A DNA stretch of 51,746 nt from IMG/VR virus record IMGVR_UViG_3300028800_000125, positions 1 to 51,746 of that record; one strand, 5' to 3'. A program made the translations under genes and the position numbers. Positions 1 to 7,908 of this stretch are shown in pieces (within the stretch, counting starts at the first letter, position 1; the number at the start of each line of letters is the position of its first letter). Source of the stretch: a virus. The notes below the pieces were generated by a model that made no database searches, had not been told where the DNA came from, and saw only the letters and a program-made list of their open reading frames with translations.

Positions 1-126
1 TGCATCGGTGAGTCCACTGCCCACGTTGAACTCAATCACCTTATCACGCTTCGCGTCGAAGTAGGAACACTCTAATGCCCCTACCATATCAACGTACTTG
101 CCCTCTCCCGGAGTGTGGCCTAGAAC
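1..126. repeat. Terminal overlap of a circular assembly (copy 1)
   Basis: Bases 1-126 are identical to 51619-51744. The two copies diverge only at the second-last base of the window. An exact overlap of this size is what a de Bruijn graph assembler leaves when it closes a circle. The genome is therefore circular or circularly permuted, about 51618 bp long, with one real copy of this sequence. It lies inside the DNA ligase gene, so it is not a natural terminal repeat between genes. A true direct terminal repeat cannot be excluded without read data. Confidence 0.9.
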
Positions 127-666
127 CGCGCACTCTAGTTCTAACTCCGGCTTGACCTTAAGCAACCACTCACTGCGAGTGAACTTATACGTCTTATCAG
201 GATGGCGTAGCATAAGTCCTTCTCCGCCCTGTGCCACAATCTGGTCATACATCGAGAGCATGTACTCCAAGTCGTTGCAGTAGAAATGCTGCACAGGGAT
301 TAGACACGGAGTGGGTTCTACGCGAAAGCGTTCGAGCCAAGTCTTCACCGGGTCTATCACATCAAAGCACATGAAACGAATCTTGGCCCAGTCGAGCAGA
401 TTTGGATTCTGTCGCCGAACGATAGAGACACACTTCTGGAAGTTACCTCGACCCATATAGAGTTCGCCGTCTAGTGGCTTGTCTATCACCTGCGGCATAC
501 CTGCTTTCCACTGCGGGGGAGCGTAGATAGGTTTGTTATTTCGTGAGACGAAATCGATTCCATTCCAGATGGCTCGGACTCCATCTAGTTTTTCGGAAAT
601 CCACCAACCAGTTGGGTCGGTAGATTCGTCCCATGTTTTTGCTAGCATTACGTTTTCAGTTTTCAT
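1..666 (-). CDS. ATP-dependent DNA ligase, N-terminal and middle part (continues at 51508-51746)
   Basis: Seals nicks during phage DNA replication and repair through an enzyme-AMP intermediate. The protein starts at the ATG at 666 and runs off the left edge; closing the circle gives 258 residues. Visible ligase motifs are motif I KLDGVR with the adenylated lysine at residue 26, a DGELYMG motif, the GGEGLMLR motif and the LLKVKP motif. The C-terminal OB domain, with VGSGLTDADR and GVPRFPRFVER, lies at the other end of the window. At 258 residues it is a minimal ligase of nucleotidyltransferase plus OB domain, as in small phage ligases. The start overlaps the stop of the upstream gene as ATGA, so translation is probably coupled. 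Confidence 0.93.
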   Translation of the reverse strand, partial: MKTENVMLAKTWDESTDPTGWWISEKLDGVRAIWNGIDFVSRNNKPIYAPPQWKAGMPQVIDKPLDGELYMGRGNFQKCVSIVRRQNPNLLDWAKIRFMCFDVIDPVKTWLERFRVEPTPCLIPVQHFYCNDLEYMLSMYDQIVAQGGEGLMLRHPDKTYKFTRSEWLLKVKPELELECAVLGHTPGEGKYVDMVGALECSYFDAKRDKVIEFNVGSGLTDA

Positions 667-1199
667 ATGAGGTTAAATTTAACTGTGTGTTTATTATGTG
701 GAAGGTTAATTTTCAAATACGGATACAACACTTTACAATCCACAACGGCTGTTTTAGATTTTATTGGAAACCATTTAGTAACGCGAAGAAGCCTTTTCAG
801 TTTCGCCCAACAATCCCACTCGTGTGTGATCTTTAGTTGGGTTACATCGGTTGTTATATTCAGACGAAGACCCACAAATAACTCCGCGCCAAACTCTCGC
901 TTAGTAATCTCTAGCTGTCCAGATTCAAACAAATAGAATGGATCAATAGCCCTTTCAGTTACAAATAAAGAAGTCTTGCATTCAACTCTGTTAGTTCGGA
1001 TACATTCTGCAAACTCAGTCTTCCATACTTCATGACCAAACAACTCTGGCTTCGATGGAACCGCAAAGTCAACCGAATGCGTGCAGTGATTATAAACTAT
1101 CTCATCTACTTCAATATTTGACAGTGGGATAGTCTCTTGTGGTTTGTCGTCGTAAGATAGACGATCGATGTATTGGCGTATTTGTTTTAATATGTACAT
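663..1199 (-). CDS. Hypothetical protein between polymerase and ligase
   Basis: A 178-residue protein I do not recognise. It is charged and mixed alpha/beta in appearance, with no signal peptide or membrane segment and scattered cysteines without a clear metal motif. It lies three bases after the DNA polymerase domain gene and its stop overlaps the ligase start as ATGA, so it belongs to the replication operon. Its A/T content is higher than that of its neighbours. A replication accessory role is only suggested by position. Confidence 0.75.
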   Translation of the reverse strand: MYILKQIRQYIDRLSYDDKPQETIPLSNIEVDEIVYNHCTHSVDFAVPSKPELFGHEVWKTEFAECIRTNRVECKTSLFVTERAIDPFYLFESGQLEITKREFGAELFVGLRLNITTDVTQLKITHEWDCWAKLKRLLRVTKWFPIKSKTAVVDCKVLYPYLKINLPHNKHTVKFNLI

Positions 1200-1202
1200 A
1201 AA

Positions 1203-2066
1203 TTAATTTAATTTTAATTCTTGCATCTCTCCCCAACTCGTTTCGCTCCACTGTGCTTCGCTTTTCATAAAGAAGACTTCGCCTCTCGGCGAGACTAATC
1301 TTCGATTTAACTTACTAGAGACGAGCCTCGAACAGTAGTCCCGATTTTCGGGGAACGATTGCCAGAGAATACTGTCGTGGTTGTTTTGTAGCACATCAAA
1401 ATCAGATGGATGCTTCCCCTCGACTATCTCCTCCTGTAACTCTGTGAAGGCATAGTTCGTAATCTGGCCAACGGTCGATTGTGGCACTTGAGCCAACCAC
1501 TCCTTATACGCCGTCTCATCATGAGGGCCGGTTACTATCCTAGGATGACCGAATAGGTTTCGTAGGATATTCGTCTTTCTTACCTCCGCGATAACATTAC
1601 TATGCCACTCCCTAATCTCTGGGAATAACCGATGATACATCTCCAACATCTGTTCACACTGAGCGACGGTTAGAGCTACTGCACCATCACTCTTCTGTAG
1701 AATGTTAATCCTAAAAGTCCTAGCTGTCATCCCGTAGTTACTAGCATGGCAGATCATCTTAGCCATGAAGTAATACCTACGCGAGGCGTCCCAATTATCA
1801 GAGTCTTTAATCAGCGTCTCCAAAGTCTTCCATCCGGGGACGTTCTTTAAGTCCTTCGGCTCTGCTACTAGTGCGAGGATTAGCGTTTTGTTATCCACCT
1901 TATCCACCATCTTCGACCACTGCTCTGCGAAGACGTGAAGAGCTACGAAGACGTGGGGTTTAATCCCGTGGATGAACAAGTCGCGGAACTTCCCTGCGCG
2001 ACATAGGTAGGCTACGATAAGAGCCTCGGCGCCACTTTGATCGTTTTGTCCAAAAATCTTTTTCAT
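1203..2066 (-). CDS. Family A DNA polymerase, polymerase-domain subunit (split gene, C-terminal half)
   Basis: Carries the palm and fingers of a family A (PolA-like) DNA polymerase, 287 residues from the ATG at 2066. Motif A is NDQSGAEAL with catalytic Asp9 and Glu14. Motif B contains the O-helix Lys103 followed by Tyr111-Gly112. Motif C is HD at 230-231. The QVPQSTVGQ stretch matches the family's conserved helix before motif C. The usual O-helix Arg four residues before the Lys is a Tyr here. The N-terminal exonuclease half is encoded by the upstream gene, which ends with TGA in an ATGA overlap with this start. An ATG at 2123 in the same frame would add 19 residues that look like out-of-frame noise, so I prefer 2066. 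Confidence 0.9.
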   Translation of the reverse strand: MKKIFGQNDQSGAEALIVAYLCRAGKFRDLFIHGIKPHVFVALHVFAEQWSKMVDKVDNKTLILALVAEPKDLKNVPGWKTLETLIKDSDNWDASRRYYFMAKMICHASNYGMTARTFRINILQKSDGAVALTVAQCEQMLEMYHRLFPEIREWHSNVIAEVRKTNILRNLFGHPRIVTGPHDETAYKEWLAQVPQSTVGQITNYAFTELQEEIVEGKHPSDFDVLQNNHDSILWQSFPENRDYCSRLVSSKLNRRLVSPRGEVFFMKSEAQWSETSWGEMQELKLN

Positions 2067-3691
2067 GCTGGCACGATAACCTTCCTTAAATATTTTTCCC
2101 AGTTCTGAAAGTTGCCTCCCCAATAACGAAGGAGTTCCCTACTGCTTAATCTGTACGAGGTAGTTCCAGCTAGTACCCATGAGGTAGTAAAGTACCTTTG
2201 GCCAGTGTAATCCTCACGCGGGGACATATCTGAGTTGTACCTATCAGCGCGCCACAAACCTAGGTAGGGAGTAAACTGTAACTTAGACGTCTGCTTACCT
2301 ACCTTACGATACTCAAGTATCGCGTGTATCGCAGGTATCTCTACCTTGAGAAATAGTTGAAGTAGGGTCTTCTCATTTGTTAAGTCTTTCTTCGGGCGCT
2401 CTATTCCTAGCTCGTCATAGATATATGTTGCAACCTGCTTAGGCGAGTTAGGATTAAACTCCTCCTTACTTAATAGGACACGCAGGATTCTGGAGATTTG
2501 TAACTTCATTCTATCGTTCTTGGCTATGATAGTGTTTATCTTCTCATAATCAACAGGAGTCCCTTGCAAGGTAGAAGTAAGATACGGCACCACCATTCGG
2601 TTAACTTGCTCCACACTCTCACTAGCCCCAAGAAGCTTCGCTCTCTCCTCTATCGCAGGTTTAAGTAACTTCATCGCATAGACATCCTTCCCATTGTAAC
2701 GGTAGAGGTCTTCTGTCTCTGCTTGGTTCCTAGGCTCGAACACTCCTTCGTTCTTGTGATAAGGAAGGTTGGTGTATAGACTGATACAATGTCCTAGTGA
2801 TTTCTCGACCTCAATATAACAACGAGAGTGAGCCAGCATAGTATCGAACACCCTGTTACCAATGGGTAGACCATAACGCCAAACAAGAACAAAAAGATCA
2901 AACATGCTGTTGTGGATAACAACAGTATTACGGCAAAGAGCAATCGAGAGAGCGCGAAGAATCTTCGCCCAAGTGAGTTCATCATAGTAGTATTTGCGCG
3001 GCGTAAAATGAGTCTGGACTCCGGGGACTACATAGACTAACTCGCTCCCGAGAAAGGAAAACCCGAAGCAAGTAAGCTGGAGGCAACTGTCTGTTTCGAT
3101 GTCGAAGTAGATTGTTGAATCTCTTGTAGTTGATAAGAGTTCAATAACCCTACCAGCATCAGGATAGAGTTCGTATCTTGGTTCACCGTTCTGCATAGAC
3201 GAACGAGTGAGTCTAACCGCTTTTCGTATATCTTGTCTGAGCCAGAACTTAAAGTTCTTTCGGCGAGTTCTGCCATGTGTTGACTTTCCTTCGCTATCAT
3301 CTTCGCTGCCCTCACCGTCACTCTCAGCGTCTTCTGCCGCGAAGAACTGCTTTCTATCGAACGAGTCTTGGAGTCCAAAGGACGAGATACATGTTTTGTC
3401 TTCATAAGTAAAGGGGCTACCGCGTTGTTCCATCAGGTTAGTTTTAAGTTGAAATCTCTTATGCGCGCTCTCTCCGAGTAGAAGTAGTACCTTGGTGTTA
3501 GGTAAGAATGGAGCGGCTTCTTCTGGAGTTCTTATCTGAATAGTCCCTCGATGCACTCCATACTTCGCATCTGCTAGGAGACAATTATCGAACCAAGCTT
3601 CCGCCCATGAAGAAGCTATGCCGGGGAAGCGTAGTGAGCGTTCTGCTACGACTGTTAGACCTGAGTAAGTTGATGTGGGGTTGATAATCAT
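2063..3691 (-). CDS. Family A DNA polymerase, 3'-5' exonuclease subunit (split gene, N-terminal half)
   Basis: 542 residues. Exonuclease motifs are clear: Exo I YFDIET (Asp197, Glu199), Exo II HNSMFD (Asn261, Asp265) and Exo III YNGKD (Tyr332, Asp336). The thumb region follows, ending in the family A signature SSRE...NFQN and RKVIVPA, where the gene stops. In an intact enzyme this leads straight into motif A, which is found at the start of the next gene in the -1 frame. Residues 1-110 include a GESAHKRF...RGSPF stretch that resembles a uracil-DNA-glycosylase-like domain, as found fused to some phage polymerases; that is inference. Residues 119-145 form an acidic linker. Confidence 0.9.
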   Translation of the reverse strand: MIINPTSTYSGLTVVAERSLRFPGIASSWAEAWFDNCLLADAKYGVHRGTIQIRTPEEAAPFLPNTKVLLLLGESAHKRFQLKTNLMEQRGSPFTYEDKTCISSFGLQDSFDRKQFFAAEDAESDGEGSEDDSEGKSTHGRTRRKNFKFWLRQDIRKAVRLTRSSMQNGEPRYELYPDAGRVIELLSTTRDSTIYFDIETDSCLQLTCFGFSFLGSELVYVVPGVQTHFTPRKYYYDELTWAKILRALSIALCRNTVVIHNSMFDLFVLVWRYGLPIGNRVFDTMLAHSRCYIEVEKSLGHCISLYTNLPYHKNEGVFEPRNQAETEDLYRYNGKDVYAMKLLKPAIEERAKLLGASESVEQVNRMVVPYLTSTLQGTPVDYEKINTIIAKNDRMKLQISRILRVLLSKEEFNPNSPKQVATYIYDELGIERPKKDLTNEKTLLQLFLKVEIPAIHAILEYRKVGKQTSKLQFTPYLGLWRADRYNSDMSPREDYTGQRYFTTSWVLAGTTSYRLSSRELLRYWGGNFQNWEKYLRKVIVPA

Positions 3692-3936
3692 TCCTGAAAC
3701 TCGTTAAGCATTTTAATAATCCTACCACGCAAATCACTAGGAATATAACTAGGCTTCCACACAACCGCATTTATACTAACAGTTATATCAATATCGTCAG
3801 CAGTGATGGGCTGCACTAACTCATTACCATCTTCCTTTGCCCGTCTATTACACTTTTTTGCCAAGTCCTCAAAAAAGGCGTGAATCAAAGGAATAGATTC
3901 TACATCTACTTTTATTCTTTCACAATGCTTGCACAT
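3688..3936 (-). CDS. Small hypothetical protein with N-terminal CxxC
   Basis: 82 residues starting MCKHCER, so a CxxC pair lies at the extreme N terminus, with a third Cys near residue 29. No complete zinc-binding set is visible. The rest is soluble and mildly acidic. It overlaps the start of the polymerase exonuclease gene as ATGA and so is translationally coupled to it. Function unknown; a replication accessory role is possible from position only. Confidence 0.7.
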   Translation of the reverse strand: MCKHCERIKVDVESIPLIHAFFEDLAKKCNRRAKEDGNELVQPITADDIDITVSINAVVWKPSYIPSDLRGRIIKMLNEFQE

Positions 3937-3964
3937 AAATTATATTGGTTTTAAAGATTAAGTC

Positions 3965-3986
3965 GGCATACTATAAGTGGTATGCC
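3965..3986 (-). terminator. Hairpin between genes, weak terminator or processing site
   Basis: Seven-base perfect stem GGCATAC / GTATGCC around an 8-base loop, in the 84-base gap after the gene ending at 4021. The sequence after it on the minus strand is A/T-rich but has no proper T run, so attenuation or RNA processing is as likely as termination. Confidence 0.4.
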
Positions 3987-4020
3987 AGCACTTTGTTTGT
4001 TTCTTCTAAACCTTAACCAC

Positions 4021-4542
4021 TCAGAACGGCACTGCGCTAGCAGGAATAGTATACACATCATTCGCCCCAACGAAGCGAGTGACCTTGTAGTTATTATCCA
4101 CAATCGGCGCGCCACTATCATCCATCACCGGAGTGATATTCCCATCCCCATCCACCTGAGTCAGCGGCTGCGTCTCCGTGCGAATCTCACAGCGAATCCC
4201 CTTGCCAAGGAAGTTCTCTTTGAGGAACGCCGGATTGTCGAGGTCAACACTAGGACTAGCCTTACACGCTGCGGCGAACGCCTTCAACTCTACCAACGGC
4301 CTGTTGTTCTTCCCGTGGAAGACAATCTGGCTACCGAAGTTAAGCCCAGTGAGCTTAACTACTTCCCCTACGGGAGTCTTAACTGAATCTGGATAACAGA
4401 ACTCCAGCTTATAGCTAAGCATGTCGTTCTTCGCTGCGGAGACTTTCTTCTCAATCCCGATGACTCGGAGATAGTAGACCATCTTCGGTAGGAACGGACG
4501 ACCTGCGGACTGTGCAACTTCTGCGGTATTGATTACTGACAT
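4021..4542 (-). CDS. Probable single-strand DNA-binding or recombination partner protein
   Basis: 173 residues with beta-rich composition and an acidic C-terminal third. I do not recognise it by motif. It sits close downstream of the Sak4-type ATPase, HIRAN protein and Cas4-like nuclease, with the endolysin candidate in between. Phage Sak4 clusters often encode a ssDNA-binding or DUF669-like partner of about this size here. That assignment is inference from neighbourhood. The start at 4542 has an A-rich leader without Shine-Dalgarno. Confidence 0.6.
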   Translation of the reverse strand: MSVINTAEVAQSAGRPFLPKMVYYLRVIGIEKKVSAAKNDMLSYKLEFCYPDSVKTPVGEVVKLTGLNFGSQIVFHGKNNRPLVELKAFAAACKASPSVDLDNPAFLKENFLGKGIRCEIRTETQPLTQVDGDGNITPVMDDSGAPIVDNNYKVTRFVGANDVYTIPASAVPF

Positions 4543-4565
4543 ATGTTTTGTTTGTTTTATTTACG

Positions 4566-4985
4566 TTAGTTTGGATGGACTTGACGCGCCATCACTGATT
4601 CGTTTGTGCTACGGAGTAGCAGAAATTTAGTCATGTTGTTAGTCCAATTTACATACCCAATCGGATCGGCACTAGGTGGACAATATTTCAGTCCAAGATA
4701 CGCAATGAAACTATTCGTTTCACCACTGGCTTGCCATCTTGCATTATTATTTCGTACAGTGTTTCTACAGATTGACTCGGCCTGCCGTCGCTCATATCTA
4801 ATCCAACGACCAGCGGAGTCTTTGATTTTAATTCCATACGGGTAAGAGGTTTTGTCTCCACCTTCGACTTTGTAGATCGCATTAACAATTCTCGCAAGTT
4901 CATTTTCTGATAAGCGTGAATGCGATAAATCCGCACAGGCAGAATAGGATAACAATGATAACGAGAGTGTCCATAGGCGAATCAT
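4566..4985 (-). CDS. Secreted lysozyme-like protein, endolysin candidate
   Basis: 139 residues. The first 18 or so form a Sec-type signal peptide (basic start, Leu/Ser-rich core, cleavage near SACA-D). The mature part has the pattern IVNAIYKVEGG with Glu41 as likely catalytic acid, then YPYGI, a Cys, RNTVRNNNARW, and YLGLKYCPP...NWTNNM. This fits small lysozyme or transglycosylase-like phage endolysins with a catalytic Glu near the N terminus and a conserved Cys pair. It would cleave peptidoglycan after export. Oddly, it lies in the replication arm between the Sak4 ATPase and the SSB-like gene, with its start overlapping the Sak4 stop as ATGA, far from the membrane-protein block at 33-35 kb. 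Confidence 0.7.
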   Translation of the reverse strand: MIRLWTLSLSLLSYSACADLSHSRLSENELARIVNAIYKVEGGDKTSYPYGIKIKDSAGRWIRYERRQAESICRNTVRNNNARWQASGETNSFIAYLGLKYCPPSADPIGYVNWTNNMTKFLLLRSTNESVMARQVHPN

Positions 4986-5641
4986 GTGAGTTTCGTATTC
5001 ACCGCATCCACCACCAGTTTCAAATCATTCGCTATAAACCTCCCATCAAACAACCCCATAGGAGTCTTCGCGGTAGTCACCCCGTCATTATTCGTCTCGA
5101 ACTGATACTGAATGACTCCGAGTTTATCCTTGCGAACATCGGTGAAGAGAACTAATAGCATATCAGGTTCAATCCCTCCCTGCTTACCTAGCTCTTGCCC
5201 CTCGTAACCTATCATTCGCTTCGACACCGACGAACCATCAGGCTGTGGAATCTCAACAATATGGTCGATGGCGGTGAAGACGATTAGCGCCCGGTCATTC
5301 TTACAATTCACCAGAACCTCTCGAACCATCTTCGCATACACCGTCCAGATGTCGTAGCCCTTATTGAGTTGTTGAGACATACTCTTAATCATAAACGCTA
5401 GTCTAGTAAAAGACTCGATGACTATTAGAGTGACTGCCGGGTCTGCTAGAGCGGCCTTAAGCTCTCGATTAAAATCCATCACAGTCTTAATCTGTTTGAT
5501 GTTGAACTTAGATGAACCTGCGAAAGGGAAACCCTTACACTCACAGTCGAGAATGACTGTAGTAGCCGGGTCTAAGTTTCGGAGAGAAGTGGATTTACCA
5601 CTACCAGACGGGCCAACTATGGCGATGATTGGTTTAGACAT
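4982..5641 (-). CDS. Sak4-type RecA-like recombination ATPase
   Basis: 219 residues from the ATG at 5641 (MSKPIIAIVG). Walker A is GPSGSGKST near residue 10. Walker B-like strand LIVIES follows at about 95. A second beta strand ALIVFTAID fits the RecA core. The protein has the length and single-domain layout of phage Sak4 or 'AAA family ATPase' recombinases, which promote single-strand annealing with an SSB partner. It sits one base after the HIRAN gene stop and next to a Cas4/RecB-like nuclease, so the three probably act together in recombination-dependent replication or end processing. The longer in-frame start at 5692 would overlap the HIRAN gene and is unlikely. Confidence 0.85.
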   Translation of the reverse strand: MSKPIIAIVGPSGSGKSTSLRNLDPATTVILDCECKGFPFAGSSKFNIKQIKTVMDFNRELKAALADPAVTLIVIESFTRLAFMIKSMSQQLNKGYDIWTVYAKMVREVLVNCKNDRALIVFTAIDHIVEIPQPDGSSVSKRMIGYEGQELGKQGGIEPDMLLVLFTDVRKDKLGVIQYQFETNNDGVTTAKTPMGLFDGRFIANDLKLVVDAVNTKLT

Positions 5642-5642
5642 A

Positions 5643-5969
5643 CTAGACAAGCTGTACCAATTTATGCGTCTCGTCACTCTCATGCACTTCAAGCTCGATC
5701 TCGAACATCAAATGCGTCTTAGCCTCCGGGTCATACTTCGACAGCTTCGCAGAGTTAATATACCCAGTAATAGTTAGAATCTGTGCTTCACTACCTTTTG
5801 GTAGATAACCAATACGTACTCCGTGGAGCATAACATGAACCGCGAGTGGGTCGAACTTGTTATCTCGTTGGTGATGGAGTTCGATAGAGTCATCTATCCT
5901 AACCATCTCTGTCATTGTTTTATAGTCAGAGAATTGAACTCCGGCTAGGGGTGTTTTGATTGTTCTCAT
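5643..5969 (-). CDS. Small HIRAN-domain protein (1 of 2)
   Basis: 108 residues, almost all one HIRAN domain: LAGVQF near the start, then the LHHQRDNKFDPLAVHV core and GVRIGYLPKG. HIRAN domains bind DNA 3' ends (known for HLTF/Rad5). As a free-standing phage protein it may recognise stalled or broken ends for the neighbouring recombinase and nuclease. Leader is A-rich and ends ACAAACTATG. A second HIRAN protein is at 12425-12805. Confidence 0.85.
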   Translation of the reverse strand: MRTIKTPLAGVQFSDYKTMTEMVRIDDSIELHHQRDNKFDPLAVHVMLHGVRIGYLPKGSEAQILTITGYINSAKLSKYDPEAKTHLMFEIELEVHESDETHKLVQLV

Positions 5970-5997
5970 AGTTTGTTTTTTTTTGTTTATTTAGTTA

Positions 5998-6927
5998 CTA
6001 AAGTTGATGCGTTGTAGGGTCATATTCTTTCATCTCGAAACACGATTCTGCCATCGCCACACTCTCAGCGAAGCTAGGTTGCTTACACAGCATAGTGTAA
6101 TTACACGGCGAAGCCTTCTCTCCATAGCGTTTGATGCAGGCGCAATAGTTGGGCTTGAACGTCTTAGTTGAGTCAGACGCGCCGGGGTTACGAATCATAT
6201 CCTCTAACCCAGAGACGATAGTCATCACCTTCATCTTGAAGTCGGCGAGTAGTCCGGTGATTTGTTCTTCCGAGAATTGAATCGGGTCGCTACGCTTAAA
6301 CTTCGCAGGGGCTTTAGCAGAGATAAAAATTCCATTAACCATACACCCGTGACTAACTCCATAGAGTCTATCAACCACACTTTTGTAGATCATCAACTGT
6401 GGAGATAGATCATACTCCGCTAGGTACTCGTATTGATTCCACGCAGAGGTGAACTTATGGTCAACTATAACCGGCTGTCCTTGCCATGTTCCGATCAAGT
6501 CCACTGTTCCGCAGAGAAGGACTTCTACTAAATCTGTCTTGAAGAATGGGAGCGTGAACCTATGCTCGCACTTGCTCACCTTAAGTAGTTCGCCATTCTG
6601 TTTATAGAACGTATCATACCCAACTAACGTCCCTACCAAGTGACCCATATTCCTCCAATCAGTCTCAGAGACTACAATCTCCGGTTGGGAGAAGTGAGTA
6701 GTTGCTAGTTGAAGTTGCTCGTCGAAGGGTTTACCCTCGTAGCGAGCTTGTAGAAACTTATGTCCAGCAGTTCCATACTCCATAACTGGATTCTTTCCAG
6801 CCGAAGGCTGTTGAAAGCCGTAGATTAGCTTCAACATTATGTAACGAGCGCAGTCCATTTCTTTGTAGATTGAAGCGTCAACCTTTAGGATATATCTACC
6901 ACTAGTGGGGTCTTTTGTAAGTATCAT
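5998..6927 (-). CDS. PD-(D/E)XK exonuclease, Cas4/RecB-like, with likely Fe-S cluster
   Basis: 309 residues. The nuclease core shows CGTVDLI (metal-binding Asp), VIVDHKF (D-x-K) and QLMIYK. A Cys near residue 27 (EMDCARY) plus three Cys at the C terminus (YCACIKRY, SPCNY, MLCKQ) match the 4Fe-4S staple of Cas4/AddB-type nucleases. It would resect DNA ends to give the single strands used by the Sak4 ATPase. It is the upstream member of the nuclease, HIRAN, Sak4 set. Confidence 0.87.
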   Translation of the reverse strand: MILTKDPTSGRYILKVDASIYKEMDCARYIMLKLIYGFQQPSAGKNPVMEYGTAGHKFLQARYEGKPFDEQLQLATTHFSQPEIVVSETDWRNMGHLVGTLVGYDTFYKQNGELLKVSKCEHRFTLPFFKTDLVEVLLCGTVDLIGTWQGQPVIVDHKFTSAWNQYEYLAEYDLSPQLMIYKSVVDRLYGVSHGCMVNGIFISAKAPAKFKRSDPIQFSEEQITGLLADFKMKVMTIVSGLEDMIRNPGASDSTKTFKPNYCACIKRYGEKASPCNYTMLCKQPSFAESVAMAESCFEMKEYDPTTHQL

Positions 6928-6939
6928 ATTTCGATGTCT

Positions 6940-7191
6940 CTATTCAAGTTGTTTCTTCATTAAACTCTCTGCCATGCCCATCATTCTCTTCGTGAACTCC
7001 TCTACACTCTCCGCCTTCTTTGCTTGGCGCTCCACTAACCCACTCACGTCTATCACGGAGTTCTTAGAACGCGAGGCGGGCTTTAGGTTCTGGACTACTT
7101 CCATAGACGGTCGGAGGTAGTCTAGGAGTTCAGCGTCAGTGAGTTTCTCCAACTCATCAACTGACATACCTAATAGTTGCTTGATGGTCAT
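6940..7191 (-). CDS. Small helical hypothetical protein
   Basis: 83 residues from the ATG at 7191 (MTIKQLLGMSVDELEKL), strongly helical and charged, possibly coiled coil. The start overlaps the stop of the upstream membrane peptide as ATGA, so I prefer it to the longer frame starting at 7254. No recognised domain. It lies directly before the Cas4-like nuclease. Confidence 0.65.
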   Translation of the reverse strand: MTIKQLLGMSVDELEKLTDAELLDYLRPSMEVVQNLKPASRSKNSVIDVSGLVERQAKKAESVEEFTKRMMGMAESLMKKQLE

Positions 7192-7346
7192 TGAACTGGT
7201 ATATGATGCAGTTGGCTTACAGGAACTACATCTCCGAAGGGTGTAGTTATGCACTTCTCATAACCAGCTAGGCGCGTCAGCAGAACCGTCAGCAGAACTC
7301 CAAGAGCTAAGCCTAGCATAAATGCAGATAGTGGTGGTAGTTTCAT
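7188..7346 (-). CDS. Single-pass membrane peptide
   Basis: 52 residues from the ATG at 7346 (MKLPPLSAFMLGLALG). Residues 7-26 form one hydrophobic helix. The rest is a short polar tail with one Cys. It is too small for a clear family. A lysis or inner-membrane spanin-like role is possible but the context is replication genes. The longer frame to 7403 reads through the end of the upstream gene and is less likely. Confidence 0.55.
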   Translation of the reverse strand: MKLPPLSAFMLGLALGVLLTVLLTRLAGYEKCITTPFGDVVPVSQLHHIPVQ

Positions 7347-7350
7347 AACC

Positions 7351-7623
7351 TCATGAATGCGCCGTGAGTTTCTTGTACTTCGCAATCGTATTATCAAGTT
7401 CACGAATCTTCTCCATATATCCTGCTCGTTGGGTGTCTAGTTCGAGAAGGGCTTTAGTAATAGTCTTCTCCGCGAGTAGAATAGTCTCTAACGGAGACAC
7501 CGGCGGAGCAGTATGTCCGCGCTTAACTACCGCAATCCCATGCTCTACTTGTTTGTGTTTCGAGAATGAGTAGTAGCTACCAAAATCATTCTTACCGCAG
7601 GTTTTACATGTGTAGGTTTTCAT
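7351..7623 (-). CDS. Small C2H2 zinc-finger and coiled-coil protein
   Basis: 90 residues. The N terminus is a zinc finger, YTCKTCGKNDF...FSKHKQVEH, with two Cys and two His in C2H2 spacing. Residues 47-88 form an amphipathic helix likely to dimerise. Such proteins are usually DNA-binding, so a regulatory role is plausible; the target is unknown. It overlaps the stop of the upstream gene by four bases. Confidence 0.75.
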   Translation of the reverse strand: MKTYTCKTCGKNDFGSYYSFSKHKQVEHGIAVVKRGHTAPPVSPLETILLAEKTITKALLELDTQRAGYMEKIRELDNTIAKYKKLTAHS

Positions 7624-7904
7624 AGTTGTTCTAGTTTTGTTTTTATGTTATTCAGCAAATCGTTAATATGATCTTCGTTCTCCCAGCACAAACCCTCATG
7701 AACTAATATGAGTAACTCCTCCCTATGCCTCTTCAACACATGAACATAGTTCACTAGGTCAATTACTTCTTCTCCTATATTATCAACCGTAGGTTTAGAG
7801 AAGAAATCCCCTCCATGCTCTTCTTGACCCGCCATGAACTTCTCATGATTCACATCGTTGAAGTCTAGGTTTATCTCAGCTATCTGTTCTTTGGGTGTTA
7901 GCAT
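7620..7904 (-). CDS. MazG-like nucleotide pyrophosphohydrolase-like protein, short
   Basis: 94 residues. The pattern F.AGQEEHGGDFF...IGEEVIDLVNYVHVLKRH resembles phage all-alpha (d)NTP pyrophosphohydrolases, with the HGG turn and the EE..D metal ligands. The protein is short, lacking a second EXXD helix pair that I can identify, so it may work as a dimer or be degenerate. It may adjust nucleotide pools. A classical MazG is also present at 49540. Confidence 0.6.
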   Translation of the reverse strand: MLTPKEQIAEINLDFNDVNHEKFMAGQEEHGGDFFSKPTVDNIGEEVIDLVNYVHVLKRHREELLILVHEGLCWENEDHINDLLNNIKTKLEQL

Positions 7905-7908
7905 AAAT

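Noticed and set aside
663-936. Plus-strand ORFs over the replication arm and minus-strand ORFs over the late arm
   Set aside because: They lie inside well-supported genes on the other strand and have composition of antisense shadows.
2040-2130. Programmed -1 frameshift or sequencing error joining the two polymerase halves
   Set aside because: No slippery heptamer in the right frame, and the ATGA overlap gives a simple two-gene reading. An error cannot be fully excluded without reads.
1203-3691. Group I intron or intein splitting polA
   Set aside because: No extra sequence lies between the two halves; the conserved blocks are contiguous apart from the frame change.
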